Assembly: GCA_964030785.1 (NCBI GenBank) | Contig: OZ034974.1 | Span: 46,381,003 to 46,445,002 of the forward strand | Origin: Siderastrea siderea | Lineage: Eukaryota > Cnidaria > Anthozoa > Scleractinia > Rhizangiidae | Reading direction: 5' to 3' | Length of the DNA: 64,000 nucleotides | Part shown: positions 46,538-57,640 of the stretch, one piece after another | How positions within the stretch are numbered: the first letter of the stretch is position 1 | How the letters are laid out: each line of letters starts with the position of its first letter | Program-made: the position numbers and the translations under genes | The notes under the pieces: model-generated | What the model was told of the DNA's origin: nothing | The model's database searches: none | Seen by the model: only the letters and a program-made list of their open reading frames with translations

Positions 46538-49455
46538 TTTAATTCCCTATACATCAGTATACAGCCCTATAATTCTATAATAGAACCATGTAGACCCCTA
46601 TACAACACTGGTAACCCCTATAGAACCATGTAGACCTCTATATAGCCCTGTAAACCCTATATAATACCCTGTAAACCCCTATACAGCGCTGTAAACCCCT
46701 ATACAACCATGTAGACCCCTTTACAACCCTGGTAACCCCTATAGAACCATGTAGACCCCTATACAACCCTGGTAACCCCTATAGAACCATGTAGACCCCT
46801 ATATAGCCCTGTAAACCCCTATACAACCCTGTAAACCCCTATACAGCGCTGTAAACCCATATACAACCATGTAGACCCCTATACAACCCTGGTAACCCCT
46901 ATAGAGCCATGTAGATCCCTATATAGCCCTGTAAACCCTATACAACCCTGTAAACCCCTATACCACCAAGTAGACCCGTATAGAACCATGTAGACCTCTA
47001 CACAACCCTGGTAATCCCTATAGAACCATCTAGATCCCTATATAGCCCTGTAAACCCCTATACAACCCTGCAAGCCCCTATCCAACCCTGTAAACCCCTA
47101 TACAACCCTGTAAACCCCTATACAACTATGTAGACCCCTATACAACCAAGTTAACCCCTATCCAACCCTGTAAACCCCTATACAATCCTTTAAACCCATA
47201 TACAACAATGTAAACCCCTATACAACCCTGTTAACCCCTATAGAACCATGTAGACCCCTATACAACCCTAGTAACCCCTATAGAACCATGTAGATCCCTA
47301 TATAGCCCTGTAAATCCCTATACAACCCTGTAAACCCCTATACAACCCTGTAAACCCCTATACAGCGCTGTAAACCCCTATACCACCATGTAGACCCCTA
47401 TACAGCCCTGGTAATCCCTATAGAACCATCTAGATCCCTATATAGCCCTGTAAAGCCTATACAACCCTGTAAACCCATAACCAACAATGTAAACCCCTAT
47501 ACAACGCTGTAAACCCCTATACAACCATGTAGACCCCTATACAACCATGTAGACCCCTATACAACCATGTAGACCCCTATACAACCATGTAGACCGCTAT
47601 CCAGCCCTGTAAACCCCTATACAACCCTGTAAACCCCTATACAACCATGTAGACCCCTATACAACCCTGTTAACCCCTATAGAACCATCTAGACCCCTAT
47701 ATAGCCCTGTAAACCCCCTGTACAACCCTGTAAACCCCTATACAACCCTGTAAACCCCTATACAGCGCTGTAAAACCCTATACAACCATGTAGACCCCCT
47801 AAACAACCATGTAAACCACTATACAACCATGTACACCCCTATACAACCATGTAGACCCCTATACACCTTGTAAACCCCTATATAGCCCTGTAAACCCTAT
47901 AGAGCCATGTAGACCCCTATACAACCCTGTAAACCCCTATACAACTACGTAGACCCCTATCCAACCCTGTAAGCCCCTATACAACCCTGCAAACCCCTAT
48001 ACAACCATGTAGACCCCTATCCAACCCTGTAAACCCCTATACAACCATGTAGACCCTATACAACCCTGTTAACCCCTATCCAACCCTGTAAGCCCCTATA
48101 CAACCCTGCAAACCCCTATACAACCATGTAGACCCCTATACAACCCTGTTAACCCCTGTACAACCATGTAGACCCCTACACAGCCCTGCCATGTCCTGTA
48201 AAACCCCTATACAACCCTATAAACCCCTATACAACCATGTAGACCCCCATACAACCCTGTAAAACCCTATACAACCATTTAGACCCCTATGCAACCCTGT
48301 AAACCCCCTATACAACCCTGGAAACCCCTATACAACCCTTTAGACCCCTATACAACCATGTAGACCCCTATACAGCCCTGTCATGTCCTGTAAAACCCCT
48401 ATACAACCCTATAAACCCCTATACAGCCATGTAGACCGCCATACAACCCTATAAACCCCTATACAACCATTTAGACCCCTATGCAACCCTGTAAACCCCC
48501 TGTACAACCCTGTAAACCCCTATACAGCGCTGTAAAACCCTATACAACCATGTAAACCACTATACAACCATGTACACCCCTATACAACCATGTAGACCCA
48601 TAAATACCCTGTAAACCCTATACAACCATATAGACCCCTATATTGCCCTGTAAACCCCTATAGAACCATGTAGACCCCTATACAACCCTGTAAACCTCTA
48701 TACAGTGCTGTAAACCCCTATACAACCCTGTAAACGCCTATACAGCGCTGTAAACCCCTATACAACCCTGTAAACATCTATACAGCGCTGTAAACCCCTA
48801 TAGAACCATGTAGACCCCTATACAACCCTGTAAACCTCTATACAGTGCTGTAAACCCCTATACAACGCCGTAAACGCCTATACAGCGCTGTAAACCCCTA
48901 TACAACCCTGTAAACATCTATACAGCGCTGTAAACCCCTATACAACCCTGTAAACCCCTATACAGCGCTGTGAACCCCTATACAACAATGTAGACCCTAT
49001 ACAACCCTGTAATCCCCTATACAACCCTGTAAACCCCTATACAACCATGTAGACCCCTATACAACCCTGTAAACCTCTATACAACCCTGTACACCCTTTT
49101 ACAGCACTGTACATCCCTATACAGCACTATACACTCCTATACAGCACTACAAACCCCTATACATCAGTATATACTTCTATACAGCACTATACACCCCTAT
49201 ACTGCACTGTACACCCCTATATAGTATTATTCACCCCTATACAGCACTGTACACCCCTATACAGCTCTATATATCCCTATACAGCACTGTACACCCAAAT
49301 ACAGCACGATAAACCCCTATACAGTACTATACACCCCTGTTCAGCCCTATACACGCCTATACAGCACCATACACCCCTATACAGCACTATACATCCTTAT
49401 ATAGCACTATACACCCCTAAACAGCACTGTACACCCCTATACAACCTTATACACA
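46538..49455. repeat. Minisatellite of 20-bp units, left array (~145 units)
   Basis: Tandem units of exactly 20 bp such as CCCCTATACAACCCTGTAAA, CCCCTATACAACCATGTAGA and CCCCTATACAGCGCTGTAAA. Variants alternate in blocks, giving higher-order patterns of 40-200 bp. The last ~350 bp (from about 49,100) switches to a CCCTATACAGCACTATACAC form, which is the form, inverted, of the array at 54,048-54,671. Not a telomere repeat and not a CRISPR array, since it has no unique spacers. Confidence 0.95.
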
Positions 49456-50358
49456 CAATAGATACTCGATGTAAAACTGAACCTTTATTATTTCCCGATG
49501 TACAATTTTTATTCTGAAATTTTAAAAAAAACAAGATGTCTATACATCAATTAACTCGAAATAGTGCCAAAAAAGTGACATCACCGATATTCTGACCTTT
49601 AGCAAAACTTTATTGAAGTTAAACGCTCACCACAAAATTTCGGTGACATTCGCTTTCAACGTCAATCGTTCCCCTATGATAATATACTTGTGCCGCTTTA
49701 ATATTCAAAAGTAGAACAGTAACAATGTTACCATATCGTTGGATTCGTTTAGCCTGATTAGCACTCTGGTTAGCCTAATTTTGCTTTCCTAGTGCTGTTT
49801 CTGTAACGTTTTCCAATGATTAAAGTCAGTTAGAAAAATTGCTTGGTGGAAACTGCTCTCAGAAGGATAGAAATGCTATTTCAGAGACCTCATATTTGAA
49901 AATATCTCGGGGGAGCATTCCCCTGGACCCCCTAGAAGCTCGTGCCTGCGGTGCTCGTCATGTACCCCCCACCCCAATAACTTTAACCCTGTTATGGCAC
50001 TGCAACTCAGGTCTGTTGTAAAAAAAACTGTGATCTCAAGGCCTGCTCACGCCACAGACCAATTTCGCCAGTTCCAAGAAGCGATCGCCAGTCCAAAGTA
50101 GCAAATTGCCATTTCAAAATGGCGATCACGAGCTCAAAATGGCAATTCCAAGTTTAAAGAGGAGAATCGCGGATCTTCATGTCTAAGTAACGTTCAAAGT
50201 GGCGATCGTGAGCTCAAAAGAATATTAATGTGTTTAAATGTTAGGCCACAATTTCATTGTGCGAAAGTTAACGCGCGCATACCTAACTAAATAGCTCGAA
50301 ACGCATTCGTAAATAAGTTCTTGTTAGTACCAAGCTTCTGTTACCCTTTGTCTTTCCT
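49456..50358. other. Spacer between array and transposase gene
   Basis: Non-coding. 50,050-50,230 holds degenerate repeats of the form AAAATGGCGATCACGAGCTC. No polyadenylation signal was assigned with confidence. Confidence 0.4.
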
Positions 50359-51245
50359 TTATGCCTTTTTCTGAGATTTACCGTTTCGGTTTGTTTTTCG
50401 TTTGCGTTTGTTTCTGCAGGGAATCTCGGAATAGCATCTGGTTGTTGGAGTAGATGGTTGGGTTAAGCTTTGTCCGCGTTTAGCTACTCTTTTCCCCAGT
50501 AGAAGCCCATCCTCAGTCTCAAGTTTTTTCCGGAAATCAATAAGAATGTTTTTAAGCAGTTGACCTGTTTCTTCAAGTATTTGATGATTTTCACACAGAT
50601 AGGTCAAGTCTTTAATTTGGGTCAAATATTCTCGACACATCATCGCCGGCTCTTTAAAATTTTTGCTCAGAGAAAGTTGCTCCTCTTCTAAGGTTTCATT
50701 TTCCATATTTTGTTTGAAACTAACGTTTAACGAAGCCGATTCTTCAAATTCTGCAGTCGTGTAACCTTCTTGAACTTGCCCTGGTTCAACGATGCTTGGA
50801 TCGAGGGAAAAGTAGGGATTTTCCCTGTATACAGCTGGCAACGAGTACCACCCCCATTCTTCAAAATTTATGAAGACTGCCATAAAGTGTTTGCAGGGCC
50901 AATGATTTTTCTTCCAGTCCTCGCATTCACAAGATGGAAAAACTTCATTTGAGAAGATGAGGGTATACTCCTTCGGATCGGTCTGGCTTTTAACTTAAAA
51001 CTTGCCGCCGCCTACCACCTGTATATCTTCAACAGGTGTTTCCATAGCATTGGAAAGTCTACCCATACAATGTGCAACAAACTCTCGCGGTCTGTCTCTT
51101 AACCACACAGGCACATTTGTGTTGTATAGGCGATATGAACTCGAAGATCTAATGTTCAGTTCCTCATACCTATGGGATGTTAAAAAACATTGCCAACAAA
51201 AACTAATAAACTGTTTGTTAACTAATGTCATAACACCTGTTGATC

Positions 51246-51325
51246 AACATCATCATCATCATCATCATCATCATTATCATCATCAACATCATCATCATTA
51301 TCATCATCATCATCATCATCATCCT
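51246..51325. repeat. (CAT)n microsatellite
   Basis: About 25 imperfect CAT/TAT triplets in the intron between transposase exons C and D. His-rich and Ile-rich frames here are artefacts. Confidence 0.95.
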
Positions 51326-52074
51326 TGAAGGGATGAACTTTTTTAACAACTCTTTCGTTCATGACGACTTCTTAATGGGTTACCTTTATACAATTACGTT
51401 TATTCATAGTAGTAGGAGGCTTTATATGCTATTTTCAAATAGCATATCTACTTTTAGGGTAAATATAAAATGGCATTTGTTATCTTGGTCATTAACCTAC
51501 TTTTTAAAGGACTGTGGAAGGAACTGTGTCACAAGAATGGCAAGAAGACCGCTTAACTTCATGTCTCTGTTCCCCTCATGGAATTCGTACTTGAAAGATT
51601 TGTTTTGACGCTCTATGCCATTGTTGGTATTCACCTTCACATTTATGCGATCTTTTCTGTAGAGCCACACCCACCTCTAAAGAGAAACAAAAAGGGAAAG
51701 TTGTTTTACTGTACTAGGGCAATCAGCGTCGATATTAGCTTGAACAAATGAAAAGGTGCAAATTTTCCAATGTAACATAATCTTCTCAAGTGCATTGTAA
51801 ATTTATAAATGGACGGAAAATCTTTGGGGTACCTTAGTTTCTGGTAGCCATGTGTTTGTAAACCACGCTTGCAATTTTAGTCTGTTTTTCCATACGTCAC
51901 CCTTCTTTAAGCCCTCGATAGCTTCTTTTAAACTTTCCTCTGTTTCAGACGAAGCGATTTTTCTTAATTGTGAAAGTGTTTCTTCTTTGTGCATATGGAC
52001 ACCATGTTGCTGATTTCCTAGCGAACGCAACCAAGCCTGTTCTCTATGGAAGTCACACAGGAACACCATTGCAT

Positions 52075-52887
52075 CTATATTAACAAAGTGATCTAAAATT
52101 TAATTTATTTCCTTTTTGTGTTTTTCTATTATTAAAGCTATAGTTTTCTTGTTGTAAATTAGGGTCTCGGTCGATATCAATATTAAGTAAAGGTATTTAC
52201 ATTTACAATAAATAAATAAATAAATAAATAATTAAATATAAACGAATGAATGAATTAATAAATTAATTAATTTGCTAATTAATAATTAAACAAATATTAA
52301 ATGTATTAATTTTAGATTTAGTTTTACTCAAATAAGATTAAATTTTTGGTTTTTCTAATTGCGGCAACAAATTTGTTTAAAGTTATTTAAAGTTTAAAAT
52401 TATATCCAATTCAATTTAAAGTTATATCCAATTCAAATTCACTTAAAGTTATATCCAAATTTAACAAGTTTCTGTTGATTTATGATATTTGTTTATTTAT
52501 TTACAGTGTCCTCAATTAGCACAGCAGTGCTAAATACTCTGACACTTACAAAAAGCGATTTATTTATTTATTTGCTGTAATTTTAAAACTGAAAAATGTA
52601 TCTATCTATAATCTTGATAAACGAGCGAATGAACGAACGAAAGAACGAACGAACGAATGAATAAATGTGAGTGAGTGAGTCAGTGAGCAAGCGAGCGAGC
52701 ATGTGAGTGAGTGATCAGCGACCGAGCGAGAGAGCGTGTGAGTGAATGAGTGAGTGATTGAGTGGGTGAGCGAGCATGTGAGTGAGCGATCGAGCGATCG
52801 AGCGAGCGAGCGAGTGAGTGAGTGAGTGAGTGAGTGATTAAAATTTTGCTAAATTTCTACCTGCCTATTTCTCGTGGTGCTTGTTAC
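52075..52887. repeat. Low-complexity intron of the transposase gene
   Basis: AT-rich (AAAT)n at 52,205-52,300, three AGTTATATCCAA(TT) repeats at 52,375-52,460, and a mixed (GAGC/GAGT/GAAC)n tract at 52,620-52,842. Confidence 0.8.
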
Positions 52888-53141
52888 CTGGAAAAGTGCA
52901 TTCGATTGCCTGAATTTCAGCCTCACTGAAATCAACCATAAAATAGTTAGGCACCCAAAGTGGATTCCATGTAGCAAGAATGGCCAGGGCTTCCGAGATG
53001 GCAGTCTTTGTTTCTGTCTGGACAACAAACGATCCCACTACAGTGTAATTAACATTGGTTTTCACGCATAAGAAGAACAATGGTAGGGCGTAGCGAGAAG
53101 TCTTGTAAGTGGCATCCAGTAGACAAAGGTCGTTTCCATAG

Positions 53142-54047
53142 CTTAAAGAAAAGATACTCTAAAACTAAGTCTTCATATTAAGCTAAAATATTTATATTGA
53201 ATACAATATTTAGTGCAAGAAAAATGGCAACTAGATGTATCAACTATTGGAGAATCTATTCTAACGAAAGCACGAACTCTCCTTTACCAATTCAATAATA
53301 AGTGGAGCATTCAAATAATTTCTCCGACTGAACGACGTACCGTAACATGTCCTTTTGCCACTTGGTCTAAATGTTTTTTGTCTTGTAGTGATTTTGATAA
53401 ACAATAAAGAAAATTTCATTCCCATGGAAGTTATTTTCTGCTTTATCTGAAAAGGGGCAGTGTTTGATGTACAATCGAAAATGTTATTGCTGAGACTAAA
53501 AAAAATAAACTTGAAAAATGTCTAGTTGTTGTAATGCAAAATGTAGTTACTGTATTAAAAACGAATGAGGGATGAAAATAAGGTGATTACTTAAAGGAAG
53601 ATTAGCATTGATAACTACATAAATTTGAATATTTGCAAAAAAACTGTTTAGTTGTTTTCTTTTTTTATTAATTAACAATTAGACTACAAGCCTGCGTTTT
53701 CTATGAGGGTTTAGTCAACGTGATGCAGCCGATTTGACTATCGCTCATAGAAATTGAGCGTGAGTAGTATTAGTGTTTAGCTGAAACTTAAAGGGTTTCC
53801 AAAACCACCAATGAAAAAAATAAAGTGCAATGCATGTCAGAGAATTTTCTATTTTAACAACAGAGTTAATAGTTGTCGCACAAAATTTATTCTCTAATTT
53901 AAACAAAAAGTTATTTCACAGAGAAGAAAAGCTTTGAGGGCTAATAATCAGATTGGAAGATTTCCAGTAGAACACAATTTTCTACTAAATAAAAGTAAAA
54001 AGCAATGCACCTTTTTATTTGTATTCTTCAATATCAACAAAATACAT
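53142..54047. other. Upstream of the transposase exons, nothing assigned
   Basis: The missing N-terminal exons of the transposase would be expected here, but no reading frame shows a recognisable DNA-binding domain. Confidence 0.35.
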
Positions 54048-54671
54048 TGCTGTATAGGGGTGTATAGTGCTGTATAGGGGTGTATAGTGCTGTATAGGGG
54101 TGTATAGTGCTGTATAGGGGTGTACAGTGCTGTATAGGGGTGTATAGTGCTGTATGGGGGTGTATAAAGCTGTATAAGGGTGTGTAGTGTTGCCTGTGAT
54201 AGGGGATGTATAGTGCTGCATATGGGTGTATAGAGTTGGTTAGTGTTGTACAGGGGTGTATACGGCTGCAAAGGGGGTGTATAGTGTTGTATAGGGATGT
54301 ATAGTGCTACATAGAGGTGTATAGTGCTGTATAGGAGTGTATACTGCTGCTCAGGGGGTGTATAGTGCAGAATAGGGGTGTATAGTGTTGTATAGGGTGT
54401 ATAGTGCTACATAGAGGTGTATAGTGCTGTATAGGGGTGTATACTGCTACTCAGGGGGGTATAGTGCTGTATAAGGGTGTATAGTGCTGTATAGGGGTGT
54501 ATAGTGCTGTAAACGGGTATATACTGCTGCTCAGGGGGTGTATAGTGCTGTAAAAGGGTGTATAGTGCTGTATAGGGTGTATAGTGCTGTATAGTGGTGG
54601 TTAATGCTATATAGGGATGTATAATGCTATATAGGGGTGTTTATTACTGTAAAGGGGTGTATAGAGCTGTA
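54048..54671. repeat. Minisatellite of 20-bp units, right array (inverted, ~31 units)
   Basis: Units of the type GGGTGTATAGTGCTGTATAG, the reverse complement of the inner part of the left array (49,100-49,455). Indels of 1-4 bases break register at several places (54,190-54,260, 54,340-54,400). Confidence 0.95.
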
Positions 54672-55076
54672 TCATGAGGAACTTAGGCCATGAAAAAAAT
54701 TCGCAGCATGTATTCATTAAAAGCGATATTTGACGCGAATCGTTTCTGTCAGCAATGTAAAGAATTATATCAACACGTGCGGTCGGCATGTGTCCGTGCG
54801 GTTATTTAACAGCGTGACATACATTAAGATTATGAGAAAAGCGATCACGTCGTAAAGTAAAAATTATTACAGGAAAGAACGAGCGCAGTCAGCGCAAGTG
54901 CGGGAATTTTAAGGTTAGTAAGTCTGATTTTCGGTTAACCTTCTTCCGGCTCTGTCGAATGCCAACAACAGAAAGGGTTTAAGTTGCACGATTTGTCACC
55001 ATACGCCAGGAAACGAGACCCAAAACAGAACCAGAGAATTATTCAGTCTTGTCACGCCGTTTGTAATGATGTTCGT
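54672..55076. other. Spacer between repeat array and viral element
   Basis: No gene recognised. The sequence is more GC-balanced than the flanks. Confidence 0.4.
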
Positions 55077-55440
55077 CAGTAGTTATATAATTGGCAGTAC
55101 GAGCGCATTTTTAAATTTCTGGTGAATTTCTGGTAAAATCTAACTTGAGCGCATTTTTAAATTTCTGGTGAATTTCTGGTAAAATCTAACTTAAAATTTT
55201 AAGTCAAATTTCCAGTCAAATTTAAACAAGAATAATACCAGTCAAAAATTCCTATTTAAAGAAATTCTTCAGTCAAATTTAACCAAGAATAATCCCAGTT
55301 TATATAATTGGCGGTACGAGCGCATTTTAGTCAAAATCTTCAGTCAAATTTAAACAAGAATAATACCAGTCAAAAATTCCTATTTAAAGAAATTCTTCAG
55401 TCAAATTTTTTTTGTTAAATTTAACTGAAATATTTCAGTT
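55077..55440. repeat. Subterminal direct repeats at the left end of the viral element
   Basis: GAGCGCATTTTTAAATTTCT followed by GGTGAATTTCTGGTAAAATC occurs twice in tandem (55,103-55,192). A longer unit containing AAACAAGAATAATACCAGTC and CTATTTAAAGAAATTCTTCA occurs at about 55,220-55,275 and 55,340-55,405. TATAATTGGCRGTACGAGCG occurs at 55,087 and 55,301. These may be part of the terminal repeat. Confidence 0.65.
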
Positions 55441-55444
55441 AAAT

Positions 55445-55801
55445 TTACATTGGAATTTTATTATGACTGTAAGCATAACTTGTCACACCATTTTTATGAA
55501 TATATCTTTTATCGTCGAAGCAGCTGAGTGATGTTTTATTCACCATATAGCTACCAATTCGATGTTTTTCACTTTTAATCAGTTTCATCGTGTGACGCAT
55601 CTGTTTTTTATTGAAAAGCGTATCTTTGTAATTTTCGTGTTGTATTTTTTGTTTTATCACATTCTTTTTTATTCCCTTTGCTGTGCGACTACCCTGTTTA
55701 TTGTCTTTCATGTAAGAATACATTTTTGACCTCAAACCAACAAACTCGCGTGAATTCATACAACAGGGACTTTCCCGAGGAAATGAGTCATCAGATTGTT
55801 A
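55445..55801 (-). pseudogene. DNA polymerase B, C-terminal stub
   Basis: About 118 codons remain open (first ATG ends at 55,759). They carry the C-terminal signature of the protein-primed family B polymerase of Polintons: REFVGLRSKMYSY, then AKGIKKNVIKQKI, then LSCFDDKRYIHKNG near the stop. A complete polymerase is over 1,000 residues, so the exonuclease and polymerase motifs are all missing. A stop codon lies just upstream, followed by a 13-bp tandem repeat and the next gene. A deletion has removed most of the gene; the element could not supply this enzyme itself unless another copy lies outside the window. Confidence 0.7.
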
Positions 55802-55829
55802 TGTAATATCAGATGAACTTGTATTTAAA

Positions 55830-55894
55830 GTAAAGTTTATTGGTAAAGTTTATTAGTAAAGTTTATTAGTAAAGTTTGTTAGTAAAGTTTATTA
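55830..55894. repeat. 13-bp tandem repeat (x5)
   Basis: Five copies of GTAAAGTTTATTR, one with a single change, between the polymerase stub and the fibre-like gene. Confidence 0.9.
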
Positions 55895-55939
55895 TTTCTT
55901 AGAAAAGTAGACTTGTGCTATATAATAAATGTAAAATGT

Positions 55940-57628
55940 TTATGGCGCTCTATATTCAATCAACAGTAACAGTTCCACATTTTTTATAACCGAAGCCAAT
56001 TCCACACCCATATGACCAAACGCTAGTACTAAATTGATATTTATTGTCTGTGTTCGAGTTGCTTTGGTTGAAGTGTAAGTGATTGATTGAGTTAAATGGT
56101 CACTGTGTTTTACTTTTAAAGAAATAGGCGTATATCGTCTTTTGAGCTTGAAATAGAGCACTGTTATAGTTAATATGTGGCTATGATTTGGAATAATTAT
56201 TTTATCACAACCATTCAATAAAAATGTGTTCCCGTTTTTCGTATTCAAAATCCCATTTATGTAATGAACGGAACCACTCAAACGATGTCCGTTTAAAGAT
56301 AAATCTGTTTCCATCACCAATTTTCCATTCTCAATTACAAAAGCGGTGTCATAGACACTTGGGTCAACGTTTGAAATTGTTTCTTTTACACCATAAACAA
56401 TAAGATGTCCAATTGTTAAAAGTGATGGAAAAGTAACTGTACCGTGTAGATCGAGATAAATAAATTGTGGAGGTGAGCTACCCCATCGGTGAAAATTGAT
56501 AACTGTTTTGGTATAGTTTTCGAATGTTTTTGTTGTATAATTAGAAATTGAAATCGTAGTGCCTTGCACTGCCACACTCAACTCACTCATTTCCGGTGGA
56601 AACCATTCAACTACTAAAGTATAGTAACCGACTGGAAGTTTATAAAGGTTAAAACCGAGGCGTGATTGGTACTGGTTTGGTGAGCTTTTTTGAAACAGGA
56701 GTTTAAGTTGGTAAGCTTTTTTATTAATTTGATGTGGAGATTTGGAAAAATCAACAATACCCAAAACCTGAATATTTAATTCACTTGAAGATTCGTCGTC
56801 GTTTTCCATTAAATATCTGAAGGCGTCTTTTTTTTGTCCTGAATTAATAATCTGAGATTCATGAATTTTTTGAGTGACAAGATTTCTCAAATCTGTTATT
56901 TCATTTTCCATTAACTCAACATTAACTGCGGATTTCGAATTTTTTGAATCGGTTTGTAAGTTAATAATTTTATTGTTATTTAAATTCAAGTTTCCAGACA
57001 TACTTGTTGTGCCATCAAGTTTGAGATAATTTTTTTGTGAGTTAGTGATTCTCTGAGTGATATATTCTACAGTAGCAACGTCTTTTTGGTTTACTGGAAA
57101 TTTGACATTAGTGATCGCATTATCTTTCATATCGATAGTAGTGTCCTTATCTAATTTTTTCACAAGCTGATTATCGACATATTTTTTATTTACTCCATGG
57201 TCTGAATTAACTGGGTCTTTGATATTTGTTATGAAATGGTTGTTCATGTCTAAAGATTGTAGCATAGACCCGCCTTCTTTTTTACTCAAGAATATATTCC
57301 GAGCTGTGTTATAAGAGATGGCTTTATTTGTGTTTCCATGAATTGGGTACGGCTGTGGTTGTAAAATTAGGTCTCCGTTCATAGTTGCTCCTGTCTTTTT
57401 CACAAACTGAGTTGTATCCGCACTTGGAATCTTAGCTATTTCACTATCTAACTGGCTTTTTGTAACCACATCATTATTATTGGTTCCTTGTTTTACATTC
57501 ACTAATTTTTTATTCTGCATATCATAATCATTATTAGCATCTAATTTAAATCCAATACCAGGTAAACCTCTGACACCTCTCACAGCTGTAGAATGCTTGT
57601 AATTTAATACTCCGTTGTAGAAACTCAT
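55940..57628 (-). CDS. Fibre-like virion attachment protein
   Basis: 562 codons, ATG at 57,628, 12 bp after the stop of the packaging ATPase gene on the same strand. The N-terminal ~270 residues hold at least three repeats of a phage-tail-fibre-like module: an M-x-N-x-x-I-x-N-[IVL] turn (SLDMNNHFITNIKDPVN, DMKDNAITNVKFPVN, LNLNNNKIINLQTD), each followed by a short helix such as DHGVNKKYVDNQL. In phage fibres such repeats build trimeric shafts. Residues ~285-562 are beta-rich without low complexity (YKLPVGYYTLVVEWFPPEMS) and look like a distal head. The function is inferred from architecture and from its place in the virion gene block. No collagen triplets beyond RGVRGLPG near the N-terminus. 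Confidence 0.65.
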   Translation of the reverse strand: MSFYNGVLNYKHSTAVRGVRGLPGIGFKLDANNDYDMQNKKLVNVKQGTNNNDVVTKSQLDSEIAKIPSADTTQFVKKTGATMNGDLILQPQPYPIHGNTNKAISYNTARNIFLSKKEGGSMLQSLDMNNHFITNIKDPVNSDHGVNKKYVDNQLVKKLDKDTTIDMKDNAITNVKFPVNQKDVATVEYITQRITNSQKNYLKLDGTTSMSGNLNLNNNKIINLQTDSKNSKSAVNVELMENEITDLRNLVTQKIHESQIINSGQKKDAFRYLMENDDESSSELNIQVLGIVDFSKSPHQINKKAYQLKLLFQKSSPNQYQSRLGFNLYKLPVGYYTLVVEWFPPEMSELSVAVQGTTISISNYTTKTFENYTKTVINFHRWGSSPPQFIYLDLHGTVTFPSLLTIGHLIVYGVKETISNVDPSVYDTAFVIENGKLVMETDLSLNGHRLSGSVHYINGILNTKNGNTFLLNGCDKIIIPNHSHILTITVLYFKLKRRYTPISLKVKHSDHLTQSITYTSTKATRTQTININLVLAFGHMGVELASVIKNVELLLLIEYRAP

Positions 57629-57640
57629 TTTAATAACTCT

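Larger units (their letters stand above)
50359..53141 (-). pseudogene. Mutator-like (MULE) transposase with SWIM zinc finger, one in-frame stop
   Basis: Four exons join in matching phases. Exon A (52,888-53,141): DLCLLDATYKTSRYALPLFF with the first catalytic Asp, then NPLWVPNYFMVDFSEAEIQA with the second Asp. Exon B (51,833-52,074): CDFHREQAWLRSLGNQQHG and WFTNTWLPETK. Exon C (51,501-51,676): RWVWLYRKDRINVNVKVNTN and GIERQNKSFKYEFH, holding the probable catalytic Glu. Exon D (50,359-51,170): YNTNVPVWLRDRPREF, then the SWIM finger CECEDWKKNHWPCKH (C-x-C-x9-C-x-H) and a basic tail KRKRKTNRN. A TAA at 50,995-50,997 interrupts exon D before the SWIM finger. The N-terminal part upstream of 53,141 is not recognisable. 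Such proteins cut and paste DNA at their terminal repeats. Confidence 0.8.
46538..54671 (-). mobile_element. Putative Mutator-like foldback element with minisatellite ends
   Basis: A Mutator-like transposase gene (50,359-53,141) lies between two inverted arrays of the same 20-bp repeat (46,538-49,455 and 54,048-54,671). The arrays face each other like terminal inverted repeats, and tandem-repeat termini are known for foldback transposons, including plant foldback elements with Mutator transposases. I could not find a unique terminal sequence or the 8-11-bp target duplication expected of Mutator elements, so the element boundaries are inference. Confidence 0.5.

Noticed and set aside
46538..49455. 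Array considered as a CRISPR or a telomere
   Set aside because: Units abut without unique spacers, the genome is eukaryotic, and the unit is not TTAGGG-like.
51002..51328. Histidine-rich open frame
   Set aside because: It is the (CAT)n microsatellite read in one frame; other frames give poly-Ile or poly-Ser, and it lies in a transposase intron.
53948..54271. Open frames with repeated HYTPLYSTIHPYTA-like residues
   Set aside because: They translate the 20-bp minisatellite. Since 20 is not a multiple of three, the frame cycles and gives a pseudo-repeat protein in several frames.
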